Shown here: positions 27,186-36,145 of the stretch, piece by piece | Position numbering within the stretch: the stretch's first letter is position 1 | How the letters are laid out: the number at the start of each line of letters is the position of its first letter | Origin: DASUAS01 sp963720765 | GTDB lineage: Bacteria; Actinomycetota; Acidimicrobiia; IMCC26256; DASPTH01 | Length of the DNA: 64,000 bases | Direction: 5' to 3' | Assembly: GCA_963720765.1 (NCBI GenBank) | Contig: CAVRGS010000004.1 | Coordinates: forward strand, 1 to 64,000 | The notes under the pieces: model-generated | Seen by the model: the letters and a program-made list of their open reading frames with translations, nothing else | What the model was told of the DNA's origin: nothing | Databases searched by the model: none | Position numbers and translations under genes: made by a program

Positions 27186-28304
27186 TCAGCTCGCGGCGAC
27201 GGCGACCTTCTGGTCCTCGGCGTTGTCGTGGCGGCGCAGCCACCACACCGCGGGGATCGCGAACAGCAGCGGCAACCACAGCGACGCCATGCGGTAGGCC
27301 AGCGTCGCCAGCACCGCACCCGACTTCTCCAGGCCGGCGGCGGCGAGCAACGGGATCAGCGCGGCCTCGACCGGACCGAGACCACCCGGGGTCAACGGCA
27401 GCATGCGCAGCACCGCGGCCGCGACGAAGGCCATGAGCACCAGCGCGGGGTTGGGGGTGGGCGTGACCGCAGCGACCGCCGCGAGCAGACAGAGGTAGTC
27501 GGCGATCGAGCGCGCCAGCGCGACGCCCAGCACCTGCGGTGCGCGATGCCGTCCCGACAGCGCGCGGCGGAGATGGCGACGCTCGCGGCGCAGCGTCACG
27601 ATGATCCGCTTCTTGTGGCGCGGCACCAGCTTCCCGACGGCGGCGCCGATCCAGTCGACGGCGCGGTCGGTGCGCAGCACCAGCACCAGCAGCACGGTGA
27701 TGAGCACGAGCGCGCCACAGCCGAGCAGCGCGGTCTTGGCCAACGTCGCCGGGACCGCGACGCCGAAGATCACCATGATCGGCCCGATGATCGCCAGTGC
27801 GCCGACCGACGCCACCTGCAGCAGCGAGAAGGTGAGGATGCCCGAGGTGGAGCGTCGGGGATCGACACCACGCCGTTGCAGCGCGCGGACCTGCGCCGCG
27901 GTGCCGGCCGCGCCACCGAAGGGCGCGGCGGTGGCCACCGCGTTGCCGACGAGCTGCGTCGAGGCGATGAGCGCCAGTGAGGGCCCCTCGCCCGAGCGCT
28001 CCTGGATCAGGAGTCGCTGCAGCAACCAGGTGAGGTAGAGCACGAGCATCTGCGCGGCGACGAGCGCGACGAGCCACCACCAGTCGATCTCGACCAACTC
28101 GTTCGACGCCGCCAGCACCCCGAGGATCGACGGGGCGAGCAGGTAGATGACGCCACCGCCGAGGATCCACGGCAGCCCCTTGCGCACCATGCGCCCGACC
28201 GCGGGGCCGTCGACGCCGCGCAGCGGTGCAGGCGGCGGCGAGTCGACGAACGACGGGTCGCCGACCAGCGCGGCCGACAAGTGCTCGGGAGAGAGATCAG
28301 GCAT
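27186..28304 (-). CDS. UPF0104/lysylphosphatidylglycerol-synthase-like membrane protein
   Basis: Integral membrane protein of 372 residues with about eight hydrophobic helices, family LPG_synthase_TM (YbhN-like). Landmarks: VGNAVATAAPFGGAAGTAAQVRAL, the typical Gly/Ala-rich signature, and LPLTPGGLGPVEAAL near the C terminus. Family members are flippase-like or lipid-modifying subunits; no catalytic synthase domain is attached. ATG 28304. Confidence 0.8.
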   Translation of the reverse strand: MPDLSPEHLSAALVGDPSFVDSPPPAPLRGVDGPAVGRMVRKGLPWILGGGVIYLLAPSILGVLAASNELVEIDWWWLVALVAAQMLVLYLTWLLQRLLIQERSGEGPSLALIASTQLVGNAVATAAPFGGAAGTAAQVRALQRRGVDPRRSTSGILTFSLLQVASVGALAIIGPIMVIFGVAVPATLAKTALLGCGALVLITVLLVLVLRTDRAVDWIGAAVGKLVPRHKKRIIVTLRRERRHLRRALSGRHRAPQVLGVALARSIADYLCLLAAVAAVTPTPNPALVLMAFVAAAVLRMLPLTPGGLGPVEAALIPLLAAAGLEKSGAVLATLAYRMASLWLPLLFAIPAVWWLRRHDNAEDQKVAVAAS

Positions 28305-28484
28305 GAGGGCGGCCGGGCGATGGAGGGGAGGAGCAGCGGGCCGCTCCTCGCGACGGTACCGGCCCGGGGGAGGGTGTGGGGCATCGCGCTCGGAGTCCCC
28401 CGACGTCCATCCGTGCACCTTCGGCCTCGCAGGCCTCGGGCTTGACGCCGAGACGGCCGGATGTGGCGGACGACCTTCCCGAGT

Positions 28485-29573
28485 TCACGAAAGGGTCACC
28501 TCGGTCCAGTTGCGACGGGCCGACGACGAACGGACGGCGTCGACCACGGCCTGGTTGGCGACGCCGTCTTCGAAGGTGCCGGCGATCGGATCCTCGGGGA
28601 TCTCGTACCCGAGGATGCGGTCGCGCATCACCTCGTAGAGACGCGTGTACGGCGCGAGGTCCATGCCGGTGGAGTGCCACATGTCGTAGGTGGTGTGGAG
28701 GAGCTCGCCCGGCGGCGGCACCGGCGCGACCGCGGGCAGGTCGTCGGCGGCGGGCACCTGGGCCGGTCCCGCCCCGGTGTCGAGCCACACCTCGTCACCC
28801 TGCGTCCACGCCGAGCCGGTGGTGCCGGTGACCTTGAGCGCGACCACGAACTGGCCGCCGGTGGCGCACGAGCTGTGGAGCAGACCGGTGGCGCCGTCGG
28901 CGGTCTCGAACTGCACGGAGTAGGTGTCGTCGGCGGTCATGGGTCGCGGCGACAACGTCTCGAGCGCCGCCGACACGCGCGTGATCTCGCCCATCGTCGT
29001 GCGCACCTGGTCGATCATGTGCGTGCCGTGCGCGCCCAGCCAGCCGCCGCCCTGGGCGGCGTCGTCCCACCACCCGGGCATCTCGGCGGTGGGGTCGTGC
29101 AACGTCGGGAGCTGCAGCACGAAGAGGAAGAAGCGCGGTTCGCCGATCGCGCCGCCGCGCACGGTGCGCGTGAGGAGCGCCTGGCCGGGGGCGAAGCGGA
29201 ACTCGGTGCCGAGGAGGTGGACGACGCCGGCTTCGTCGGCGGCGCGCAGCATCTCGCGCGCCTCGGCGAGATCGCGCGCGAACGGCTTCTCGCACAAGAC
29301 GTGCTTCCCGGCCGCGACCGCGTCGAGCACGATCGCCGCGTGCGTGTGCGGTGGCGTGGTGACTGCGACCACGTCGACGTCGTCGCGCGCGAACGCCTCG
29401 GCCCGGTCGGTGGTCGCGTGCGGGATGCCGAAGAGCGCGGCGCGCTGCGCGGTCTTGTCGGGGTCACGGCCGACCAGCGCGCGCACCTCGATGCCGGCGG
29501 CGTCGAGCGCACGCGCGTGCGTGATCACACCGAATCCGCTCCCCACGACCGCTGCTCCCAGGCCCGAGCTCAT
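28485..29573 (-). CDS. Gfo/Idh/MocA family oxidoreductase
   Basis: NAD(P)-dependent dehydrogenase of 362 residues. The Rossmann start is AAVVGSGFGVITHARAL, and the catalytic Lys lies in the EKPFARDLAEA motif; GGWLGAHGTHMIDQ carries the substrate-side His. Likely acts on a sugar or cyclitol. No sugar operon surrounds it; the next gene upstream is a divergent flippase, so cell-surface glycan synthesis is possible. Confidence 0.85.
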   Translation of the reverse strand: MSSGLGAAVVGSGFGVITHARALDAAGIEVRALVGRDPDKTAQRAALFGIPHATTDRAEAFARDDVDVVAVTTPPHTHAAIVLDAVAAGKHVLCEKPFARDLAEAREMLRAADEAGVVHLLGTEFRFAPGQALLTRTVRGGAIGEPRFFLFVLQLPTLHDPTAEMPGWWDDAAQGGGWLGAHGTHMIDQVRTTMGEITRVSAALETLSPRPMTADDTYSVQFETADGATGLLHSSCATGGQFVVALKVTGTTGSAWTQGDEVWLDTGAGPAQVPAADDLPAVAPVPPPGELLHTTYDMWHSTGMDLAPYTRLYEVMRDRILGYEIPEDPIAGTFEDGVANQAVVDAVRSSSARRNWTEVTLS

Positions 29574-29697
29574 GGGCCCATGCTGTCAGAGTCCCCGGGG
29601 CCGTCGGCGCTGATGCGGCGTGCGAGGCCGCCCCGCTCCTACCCTGCCTGGCGGCGCTGCCCGCGCCCGTCCCATCCGTCCCGAACGCGGAAGCGAA

Positions 29698-31078
29698 GTG
29701 TCGACCGACGCGGATTCCGCCCCCGCCAACCTCTCGGCCCGTCAGCGAGCGCAGAGCCTCGTCGCGGCGCTCCCGTTGCCCGACGGCACACTCGCGGTCG
29801 GCGTCGGCCTCGTGGTGTCGGGCATCACCACCTACCTCTTCCAGATCCTCGCGTTCCGAGGCCTGAGCAAGCCCGACTACGGCGCGCTCGAACGCGCTGT
29901 GGGTGTTCGTGTTCGTGCTCGCCCCCGGCATCTTCCTGCCCGTCGAGCAGGAGGTCGGCCGGGCCCTCGCCGCCCGACGCGCGCACGGCATCGGCGGCGC
30001 GCCGGTCATCCGCCGCGCCGGTGTGATCGGCCTCATCTTCGCGACGAGCCTCGGTCTGGCGACGATCGTGCTCGCCCTGACGACGACGGTGGTCGACAGC
30101 CTCTTCGCCGGCAACGCCGGTCTGGTCATCTGTCTGGTCGTCGCGCTCTTCACGTTCGGCTTCGAGCTGCTCGCACGCGGCGCGTTCGCGGGCGTCGGTG
30201 CGTTCGGGGCCTACGGCGTCAGCATGGGTGCCGAGGGGATCATCCGGCTGCTCCCCTGCATCGTGCTCGTGGCGATCGGGTCGACCGATCCGCTGGGCTT
30301 CGGCTTGTGCCTCGCGATCCCGCCCGCGCTGGCCACGCTCGTCGCGCTGCGCGGCCAACGCGGCCAGCTCATGATCCCCGGCCCCACCGCACCGTGGTCG
30401 GAGCTGTCGACCAACCTCGGGTTGCTGCTCGGGGGATCGATGCTCGCCCAGGTGCTGAGCTACGCGCCGTTCCTCGGCGCGCAGCTCCTCGCCACCCCGG
30501 GCGAGCGCACCGCGGTCGCCGACTTCATCGTGGGCCTGTTCCTCTCGCGCATCCCGATCCTGCTCTTCCAGGCGGTGCAGGCAGCGCTGCTGCCGAGGCT
30601 CGCGGCGCAGGTGAGCGCGGGGCAGACCGCCGACTTCCGCCGGGGCATGCGCAACCTCATCTTCGTGGTGAGCGGGATCGGCCTGGTGGGTGTGATCGGC
30701 GGGGCGACCCTCGGCCCGACCGTCGGCCACCTGCTCTTCGGGTCGAAGTTCGAGCTCGGGAACCTCGACCTCGCGCTCCTCGCCGCCGGGAGCGGCATGT
30801 TCATCCTGGCCCTCACCCTCTCACAGGGCCTGATCGCGTTGAACGCGCTCAGCCAGGTGCTGGTGTCGTGGCTGGTCGGCGTGGTCATGTTCGTGGTGGC
30901 GACGCTGGTCTCGTCGAACGACCTGTTCACGCGCGTCGAGGTCGGTTCGATCGTCGGTGCGGGTGCCGCGGCGGCGACGATGGGGGCGATGTTCGTGTGG
31001 CGGTTGCGCAAGGGCATCGACAACACGAGCCTCGCCGCCCTGGTCGAGCAGATCGAGCACGAACCGCTCGAGATCTGA
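29698..31078 (+). CDS. Polysaccharide/oligosaccharide flippase-like membrane protein (frameshifted)
   Basis: Integral membrane protein of about 459 residues with around 12 hydrophobic helices, of the MOP/Wzx type (lipid-linked glycan export). GTG 29698 follows GGAAG. Near 29895 one base must be removed to join KPDYGAL to NALWVFVFVLAPGIF. After that the protein is uninterrupted to 31078, including FGFELLARGAFAGVGAFG. It is divergent from the Gfo/Idh/MocA dehydrogenase and convergent with the redox operon. Confidence 0.75.
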
Positions 31079-31085
31079 TCGCCTG

Positions 31086-31508
31086 CTACTCGTCGGGAAC
31101 GACCGAGCGCTCCTGCAGGACGCGCGCGACCGCGTCGCGGATCGACGGGTTGTCCGTGAGCAACGTGTCGAAGTGATGGCGGGACACGTAGGCGACGACG
31201 ACCGGCGTCACCGCGACCACCGTCGCCGAGCGACGCGCGGTGTCGTCGAGCAACGCCATCTCGCCGAAGTGGTCGCCGGGACCGAGTGTGGCGAGCACCT
31301 CGCCGTCACGCCGAACCTCGACGGCGCCTTCGAGCAGCACCACGAGCTCGTCGCCGCGCTCCCCTTCTTTCGAGAAGACCATCCCCTTCGGTTCGTGCAT
31401 GCGCGTCGCCGAGCGGGCGAGCTCGTGCACCTGCTCGGGGGCCAGCGCCGAGAACAGCGCCGACGCCGCCAGCTCACGCTCGAACGCCTCCTGGTGACGA
31501 CCCCTCAT
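31086..31508 (-). CDS. Cyclic-nucleotide-binding (Crp-type) domain protein
   Basis: Single-domain protein of 140 residues without a DNA-binding part. The CNB signature is GDHFGEMALLDDTARRSATVVA, with FSKEGERGDELVVLLEGAVEV before it; the Arg and Glu expected for cNMP phosphate and ribose binding are present. Its ATG overlaps the stop of the ferredoxin gene. It is the last gene of the redox operon and may tune that electron path in response to cyclic nucleotides (inference). Confidence 0.85.
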   Translation of the reverse strand: MRGRHQEAFERELAASALFSALAPEQVHELARSATRMHEPKGMVFSKEGERGDELVVLLEGAVEVRRDGEVLATLGPGDHFGEMALLDDTARRSATVVAVTPVVVAYVSRHHFDTLLTDNPSIRDAVARVLQERSVVPDE

Positions 31509-31714
31509 CCGCCGGTCCCCCGTTCGAGCTTCAGCGCCAGCGACGGGCACGCGGTCACGGCGCGGCGGGCGTGGGCCAGCAGGGCCGGTGGGATGTCGCG
31601 ACCGTCGACGATCGGGTAGCCCCAGTCGTCGAGGCGCACCCATTCGGGGAACAGCTCCGCGCAGATGCCGTGGCCGTCGCACTTGATGAAGTCGACGACG
31701 AGTCGTTTGCTCAT
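31505..31714 (-). CDS. Small [3Fe-4S]-type ferredoxin
   Basis: Electron carrier of 69 residues. The Cys pattern is KCDGHGIC followed much later by ACPSLAL, giving three Cys in CxxxxxC...CP order, which is characteristic of single [3Fe-4S] ferredoxins. VVDFIKCDGHGICAELFPEW is typical of actinobacterial P450-type ferredoxins. Start overlaps the stop of the NuoF-like gene (ATGA). Probably receives or gives electrons to that flavoprotein. Confidence 0.85.
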   Translation of the reverse strand: MSKRLVVDFIKCDGHGICAELFPEWVRLDDWGYPIVDGRDIPPALLAHARRAVTACPSLALKLERGTGG

Positions 31715-32994
31715 CGCCAGCTCAGGTCCCGAGCGGTGGCGGCGGGCAGCGGGAGCACGGGCGCGTGGGCCGATCCCGAGCACGGACCCTTGCGTTCGTG
31801 CAGCAGGTAGTCGTCGGCGAACACCGCGAGCGACGAGCGCACGAAGCCGACGACGGCGTCGGGGAGGTGACACGCGCCACGCCCGGCCACGTCACCCAGC
31901 CAACGCTCGACGGTGGCCACGGTGCCGCGCGCGGCGCGGCCGGCGGCGAGCGCTTCGAGCGCGGTGGCGATCGCATCGAGTCCGTGGACGCACGGACCGC
32001 ACTGTCCGGCGCTCTCTCCGGCGAGGTACCGCGCGACGCGTGCCGTCTCGACGACCCCGCAGCTCAACGCCGGGAGCGCGGCGACGACGCCACAGCCCAG
32101 GGTGGCGCCGGATCGCTTGAGCACTCCGTGCGCGAGCACCAACTGCTCGGCGGTCGTGAGGTCGAGCCAGGTGCCGAAGTACCCGCCCACCAGCAGCGCG
32201 CCGAGCGGTTCGGTGGGCCCGCCCGCAGCCTCGATCAGCGTGGTGAACGGGGTACCGAGGGCGAACTCGTACACGCCGGGGCGCGCCACCGCGCCGACCG
32301 CGGTGGTGAGCACCGACCCGGGTTCGTCGGTGGTCCCGACCGATCCGTACCACTCGGGCCCGTAGCGGGCGATGAGCGCGAGGTTGGCGAGCGTCTCGAC
32401 GTTCTGCACGAGCGTGGCGCGACCGCGCACCCCCCGCTCGTACGGTCGGGGCGGCACCGAGACGGGTTTGGCCTCGCCGCCGTTCAGGAAGTTGACCGTC
32501 GCGCTCTCCTCACCCGCCACGTAGCGGCTCGGCACGACGTCGATCCGCCACGCGCCGGGACGGGGCATCTCGTTCGCGCGCGCGTGCAGGGCCGCGTCGA
32601 GCGACGCCCGACCCGCGCCGTCGCCGCGGTCGACGACGAAGTGGATCTCGGAAGCGCCGACTGCACGCGCGGCAACCGCGGCCCCGTCGATCACCAGGTG
32701 CGGCGCGTGCTGCAACAGGGCGCGGTCCTTGCGGCTCGCGGGTTCGCCTTCGGCGCCGTTGGCCACGACGACGGGATGGCGCCCATCGGCGACGGCGCGC
32801 AGCTTGCGCCCGGTGGGGAAGCCGGCGCCGCCGCGACCGCGCAGGCCACTGCGCTCGACCATGGCCAGGAATTCGCTCCGCTCGGCGCGTCGACGCAGCT
32901 CGGGGAGCGGGCCGTACCGAGCGACGTGCTCGTGGTGGCTCGCCGGGGACGATGCGAGGAGGCGTGGGAGCCCGGTGGGGGCGTCTGGGCTCAT
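31711..32994 (-). CDS. NuoF-like NADH-binding flavoprotein
   Basis: Flavoprotein of 427 residues related to NADH dehydrogenase subunit NuoF. The FMN/NADH region shows SGLRGRGGAGFPTGRKL and VANGAEGEPASRKDR; ATLVQNVETLANLA and an SLBB-like part follow. The Fe-S motif reads ESAGQCGPC, so the first of the usual cluster Cys is Ala; a late Cys lies in GACHLPDA. ATG 32994 overlaps the stop of the membrane protein gene. Likely passes electrons between NAD(P)H and the ferredoxin or membrane haem protein. Confidence 0.85.
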   Translation of the reverse strand: MSPDAPTGLPRLLASSPASHHEHVARYGPLPELRRRAERSEFLAMVERSGLRGRGGAGFPTGRKLRAVADGRHPVVVANGAEGEPASRKDRALLQHAPHLVIDGAAVAARAVGASEIHFVVDRGDGAGRASLDAALHARANEMPRPGAWRIDVVPSRYVAGEESATVNFLNGGEAKPVSVPPRPYERGVRGRATLVQNVETLANLALIARYGPEWYGSVGTTDEPGSVLTTAVGAVARPGVYEFALGTPFTTLIEAAGGPTEPLGALLVGGYFGTWLDLTTAEQLVLAHGVLKRSGATLGCGVVAALPALSCGVVETARVARYLAGESAGQCGPCVHGLDAIATALEALAAGRAARGTVATVERWLGDVAGRGACHLPDAVVGFVRSSLAVFADDYLLHERKGPCSGSAHAPVLPLPAATARDLSWR

Positions 32995-34187
32995 CCTTCG
33001 CCGCCTTCGTCGCGTTCGCCGCGGCGCTCGCCCGTCTGGACGGGCGCGGCGTGCACGTCGGCGGTCATGACGCCGCGCTGCTGGTCGAGCTGCGTGACGT
33101 CGATCGTCACCCGCCACTGGGCGCCACCGGGGCCCGGCATGTCGGCGATGATCTGGGCGTCGCCGAGCCCGACCACCGACCCCCGGTAGGAGTGCGAACC
33201 GTCGGACAGCGTCACCGTGCCCGACGACATCGACACGCCGCCGTTGGCGAGGGGCTTGCCCGTGAGCTCGACGTCGACCTGGCCGTTCGCCCCGGCGGAC
33301 AGCGTGCCGACGAGCGACACCACCACCTGTCCGCTCGCGTCGGGCGCGCTCTCGTGGAGCGTGCCCGCGGCGCGGGCGTCGAACCCGGCGGCCGTGAACG
33401 CGCCGGTCGACGCGGGCGCGGTGGTGGGCGCGGTGGTGGGCGCGGTGTCACCGACGGCAGTGGAGTCGGACGAGCCGGACGAGCCGGTTGCGCCGCTCGA
33501 CGAGGCCGCGAGGACCGTGCCCGGCGTCCCCGCCTTGCGGGCCCACCCGCTGGCGAGGGGCCCGGAGACCAGCCAGGCGACGAGGAGCAGCGGCGCGAGG
33601 ACGACCACGCCGAGGCCGAAGGCCCGCGCGCCGGGTCGGGTGCGGAGACCGGCCCCGACGCGCAGCGCGCCGGCGGCGAGCACCGCCACGATGCAGACGG
33701 CGGTGAACGCGAGCACCGGTCCCGACTTGGTGTCGGATCCGGTACCGAACCCGTGCATCACGGCGACCGGCCAGCACGCGTACGCGAGCCAGTGGACGAT
33801 GCGCCACGTGCGGAAGCCGATGCGGTGTCGCAGCAGACTCGTGACCACGAGCGCGAGGAGCAGGTCGAACGCAACCGCGCCGAGACCGAGCCAGAACGGC
33901 CGGTACGCGGAGATGAACGGGACGACCACGTCGATCCAACGAATCGGCGCGAACGAGTCGGCCACGACCGTGACCACGTGGATGGCCAGGAACACCAGCA
34001 CGAGCAACGACACGTTGCGGTGCACGAACTCGACGACGAAGCGCGGCCAGCTCGGGCTGCTCCAACGGAACGACGTGAGGATCCCGAGCAGCACGCTGGC
34101 GGTGAGGAAGGCCAGGGTGACGATCCCCGTCGCGCGCGCGATGTACCAGGTGACGGTGCCGCCGGAGAGCGCGAGGACTGGGTTCAC
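32991..34187 (-). CDS. Ferric-reductase-like transmembrane haem protein
   Basis: Membrane protein of 398 residues with about six helices in the first 210 residues. Two His pairs, H56/H70 and H132/H145, have the 13-14 residue spacing expected for b-type haems in the ferric reductase superfamily. A Ser/Thr/Pro linker leads to a C-terminal extracytoplasmic domain (about 250-385). Starts with GTG 34187; its stop overlaps the ATG of the NuoF-like gene. Likely moves electrons across the membrane to an external acceptor. Confidence 0.8.
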   Translation of the reverse strand: MNPVLALSGGTVTWYIARATGIVTLAFLTASVLLGILTSFRWSSPSWPRFVVEFVHRNVSLLVLVFLAIHVVTVVADSFAPIRWIDVVVPFISAYRPFWLGLGAVAFDLLLALVVTSLLRHRIGFRTWRIVHWLAYACWPVAVMHGFGTGSDTKSGPVLAFTAVCIVAVLAAGALRVGAGLRTRPGARAFGLGVVVLAPLLLVAWLVSGPLASGWARKAGTPGTVLAASSSGATGSSGSSDSTAVGDTAPTTAPTTAPASTGAFTAAGFDARAAGTLHESAPDASGQVVVSLVGTLSAGANGQVDVELTGKPLANGGVSMSSGTVTLSDGSHSYRGSVVGLGDAQIIADMPGPGGAQWRVTIDVTQLDQQRGVMTADVHAAPVQTGERRGERDEGGEG

Positions 34188-34203
34188 GACCGGTGCACGG
34201 TGG

Positions 34204-34500
34204 CTACGAACCGCTGGAGCGCGTGTGCCGTTGCGGCGGGTAGGTGATCGGCGGCGCGGTCTGCGTCGGCTGCGGTGACGGGGACGCGCTGGAGCCGGCG
34301 TCGGTCGCGGGCGCGGCGGTGGCGATCGGCGCGGTCACCGCGGGCGTCGAGGAGCTGCTGCTGCTCGCGGACGACGCTCGTTCGCCGAAGTACAGCGAGA
34401 AGGCCGCGACCAGGGCGAACCCCACGCCGGCGAGCCAGCGGGTGGTCGACGAGATGCGGCGCATGCCGTTGTCGCGCTCCACGTGTCGTTGCGGTGCCAC
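34204..34500 (-). CDS. Small membrane-anchored Ser/Thr/Pro-rich protein
   Basis: First gene of the redox operon, 98 residues. A basic N terminus (MRRISSTTRW) is followed by one hydrophobic helix (LAGVGFALVAAFSLYF) and a low-complexity Ser/Thr/Pro/Ala tail likely outside the cell. GTG 34500 is chosen for its GAGGGG ribosome site; ATG 34464 is the alternative. Function unknown. The next gene starts 16 bases downstream. Confidence 0.6.
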   Translation of the reverse strand: MAPQRHVERDNGMRRISSTTRWLAGVGFALVAAFSLYFGERASSASSSSSSTPAVTAPIATAAPATDAGSSASPSPQPTQTAPPITYPPQRHTRSSGS

Positions 34501-34677
34501 GCGTTCCCCTCGTCGGGTCGGTGCCGGTCGTCGGGTCGGTGCCGGCCAAGAGCGACCGACCACGCGACCGTAGGGACGGCGAGTTAACGCCGGGCAAGAA
34601 CCACGCAAGAATCACCACCTCCCGACGAACCCCCGACGTTGGGTCGCCGCCCGCCCATCGGCTTGAATCGCTGGTTC

Positions 34678-35538
34678 ATGACCGAGACGTCCGTGCCGGC
34701 CGCCTCGCCTGCGGGCGGGTCGATCAGCGACCTCGACATCACGACCGAGCAGACCAGCGTCACGTCGGCGCGGTCGATGTCACCGCTCACCGACGCGGTA
34801 CGAGACGCCTCGGGCGCCGCCGGACTCGGCTACCTCGTGGGACTGGTCGACGTGAACACCGCGATGGTCGGGCTGTGCGCGTCGAGCCCCGACTGGACCG
34901 CGACGTCTGACCTCATGCTCCACGAGTCGGCGCCGCTCGTGCACGGCCCCACGATCGTCGAGAGCCATCTCACCCGCGCCGGCTCTCGGTTGGTCGTCGT
35001 GGGCGTCGACATCTACGACGGCGACGGCCTCACCGACATGGACGAGCTCACCGATCCGATCGAACTGACGCGCGTGGCCACCGGGCTGGTGACGTTCGCG
35101 CGCGTGCCGGCGTCGACGTCGGCCGCGTCGGCGACCTGGGACCCGCTGTCGACCGTCGGCGTCCGTCGGCACCTCGAGCGCACCGAAGACCTCCCGAGCG
35201 CGCCGCTGCTCGAGCGCATCGGCCTCGAGGTGATCGACGCGGCCGGAGGTGTCGTCGAGCTCGCCAACTCGCCGTACGTGCGCAACAGCCGCGGCCGGAT
35301 CAACGGCGGCGTGCTCGGCATGGTGTTCCAGGGTGCGGCCGAGGCGGTCGTGCCCGGTCACGTGGGGAGCGACCTGCACATCCACTACCTCGCCAGCGGG
35401 CGTGTGGGGCCGATCCGCACGCACACCGTCGTCGTGCGGGAAGCCGACGGTCACGTGGTGTGTCGCGTCCAGGCCCTCGACGCCGGCGCCGACGACCTGC
35501 TCGTCGCGCAAGCGACCGTCACCCTGCAGCGCTACTGA
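34678..35538 (+). CDS. Double-hotdog thioesterase-like protein
   Basis: Soluble protein of about 286 residues with two hotdog-fold halves. The second has NSRGRINGGVLGMVFQGAAEAV, resembling PaaI-type acyl-CoA thioesterases. The first half (MSPLTDAVRDASGAAGLGYLVG) is a likely degenerate duplicate. Acts on acyl-CoA esters (family inference). The start ATG 34678 has no strong ribosome site, so the N terminus is uncertain. Confidence 0.7.
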   Translation: MTETSVPAASPAGGSISDLDITTEQTSVTSARSMSPLTDAVRDASGAAGLGYLVGLVDVNTAMVGLCASSPDWTATSDLMLHESAPLVHGPTIVESHLTRAGSRLVVVGVDIYDGDGLTDMDELTDPIELTRVATGLVTFARVPASTSAASATWDPLSTVGVRRHLERTEDLPSAPLLERIGLEVIDAAGGVVELANSPYVRNSRGRINGGVLGMVFQGAAEAVVPGHVGSDLHIHYLASGRVGPIRTHTVVVREADGHVVCRVQALDAGADDLLVAQATVTLQRY

Positions 35539-35560
35539 CCTCCGCGCTCGTTCGTTCTCC

Positions 35561-36052
35561 TCAGCGCGTGTAGGTGCTGACGATGGCGTCGGTGCGTTGG
35601 ATGTGGGTGACGATCACGTCGAGCATCTCGCCGATGGTCGCGTCGTCGAGCACCGTCGGCTGCGCCTCGAGGTGGGTGATCCAGCTCTCGGGGTCGACGG
35701 TCCGGACGAGCAGCACGCCGTCGTGCATCGTGTGGCTCCCCACGATCGCGAGCTCGGCCAGCTCGGAGACGACGAGCACCGGGCACGCCGGCACCCACGC
35801 GACGCGCCCGAGCAGCGCGGTGATCTTGCGGGCCCGCCACCGCGCTTCGGTCACCGACTCGGCCAGCTCGTCGTGCGCGCCCATCGTCGTGATCACCGAG
35901 ATCCCGGACGGGCCGAGGAGCACGTGCTCGATGTCGACGGTGGCGCCGAAGGGCACGTGGTCGACCCGGGTCCAGAGCGGTCCGAGGGCATCGAGGACGT
36001 GGTCGCCGACCCGTTCCCGGGCCGGGGGATGGAGAACGAGACCTGCGTGCAT
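35561..36052 (-). CDS. NERD-like domain protein
   Basis: About 163 residues with a fold hint of the nuclease-related domain (NERD): DIEHVLLGPSGISVITTMG and EARWRARKITALLG. The usual Lys after ISVI is replaced (TTMG), so nuclease activity is doubtful. ATG 36052 is uncertain; a GTG slightly upstream is possible. Divergent from the luciferase-like gene; ends 22 bases from the convergent thioesterase. Confidence 0.55.
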   Translation of the reverse strand: MHAGLVLHPPARERVGDHVLDALGPLWTRVDHVPFGATVDIEHVLLGPSGISVITTMGAHDELAESVTEARWRARKITALLGRVAWVPACPVLVVSELAELAIVGSHTMHDGVLLVRTVDPESWITHLEAQPTVLDDATIGEMLDVIVTHIQRTDAIVSTYTR

Positions 36053-36145
36053 CCCCTGTTGCTCGGCACTCGGCACCCCGCCTTGAGCCCGAGCGCCCGA
36101 GGTCACACCCGGGGGTAGATTGCCGCATCTCACCGGGGGGTGCAC

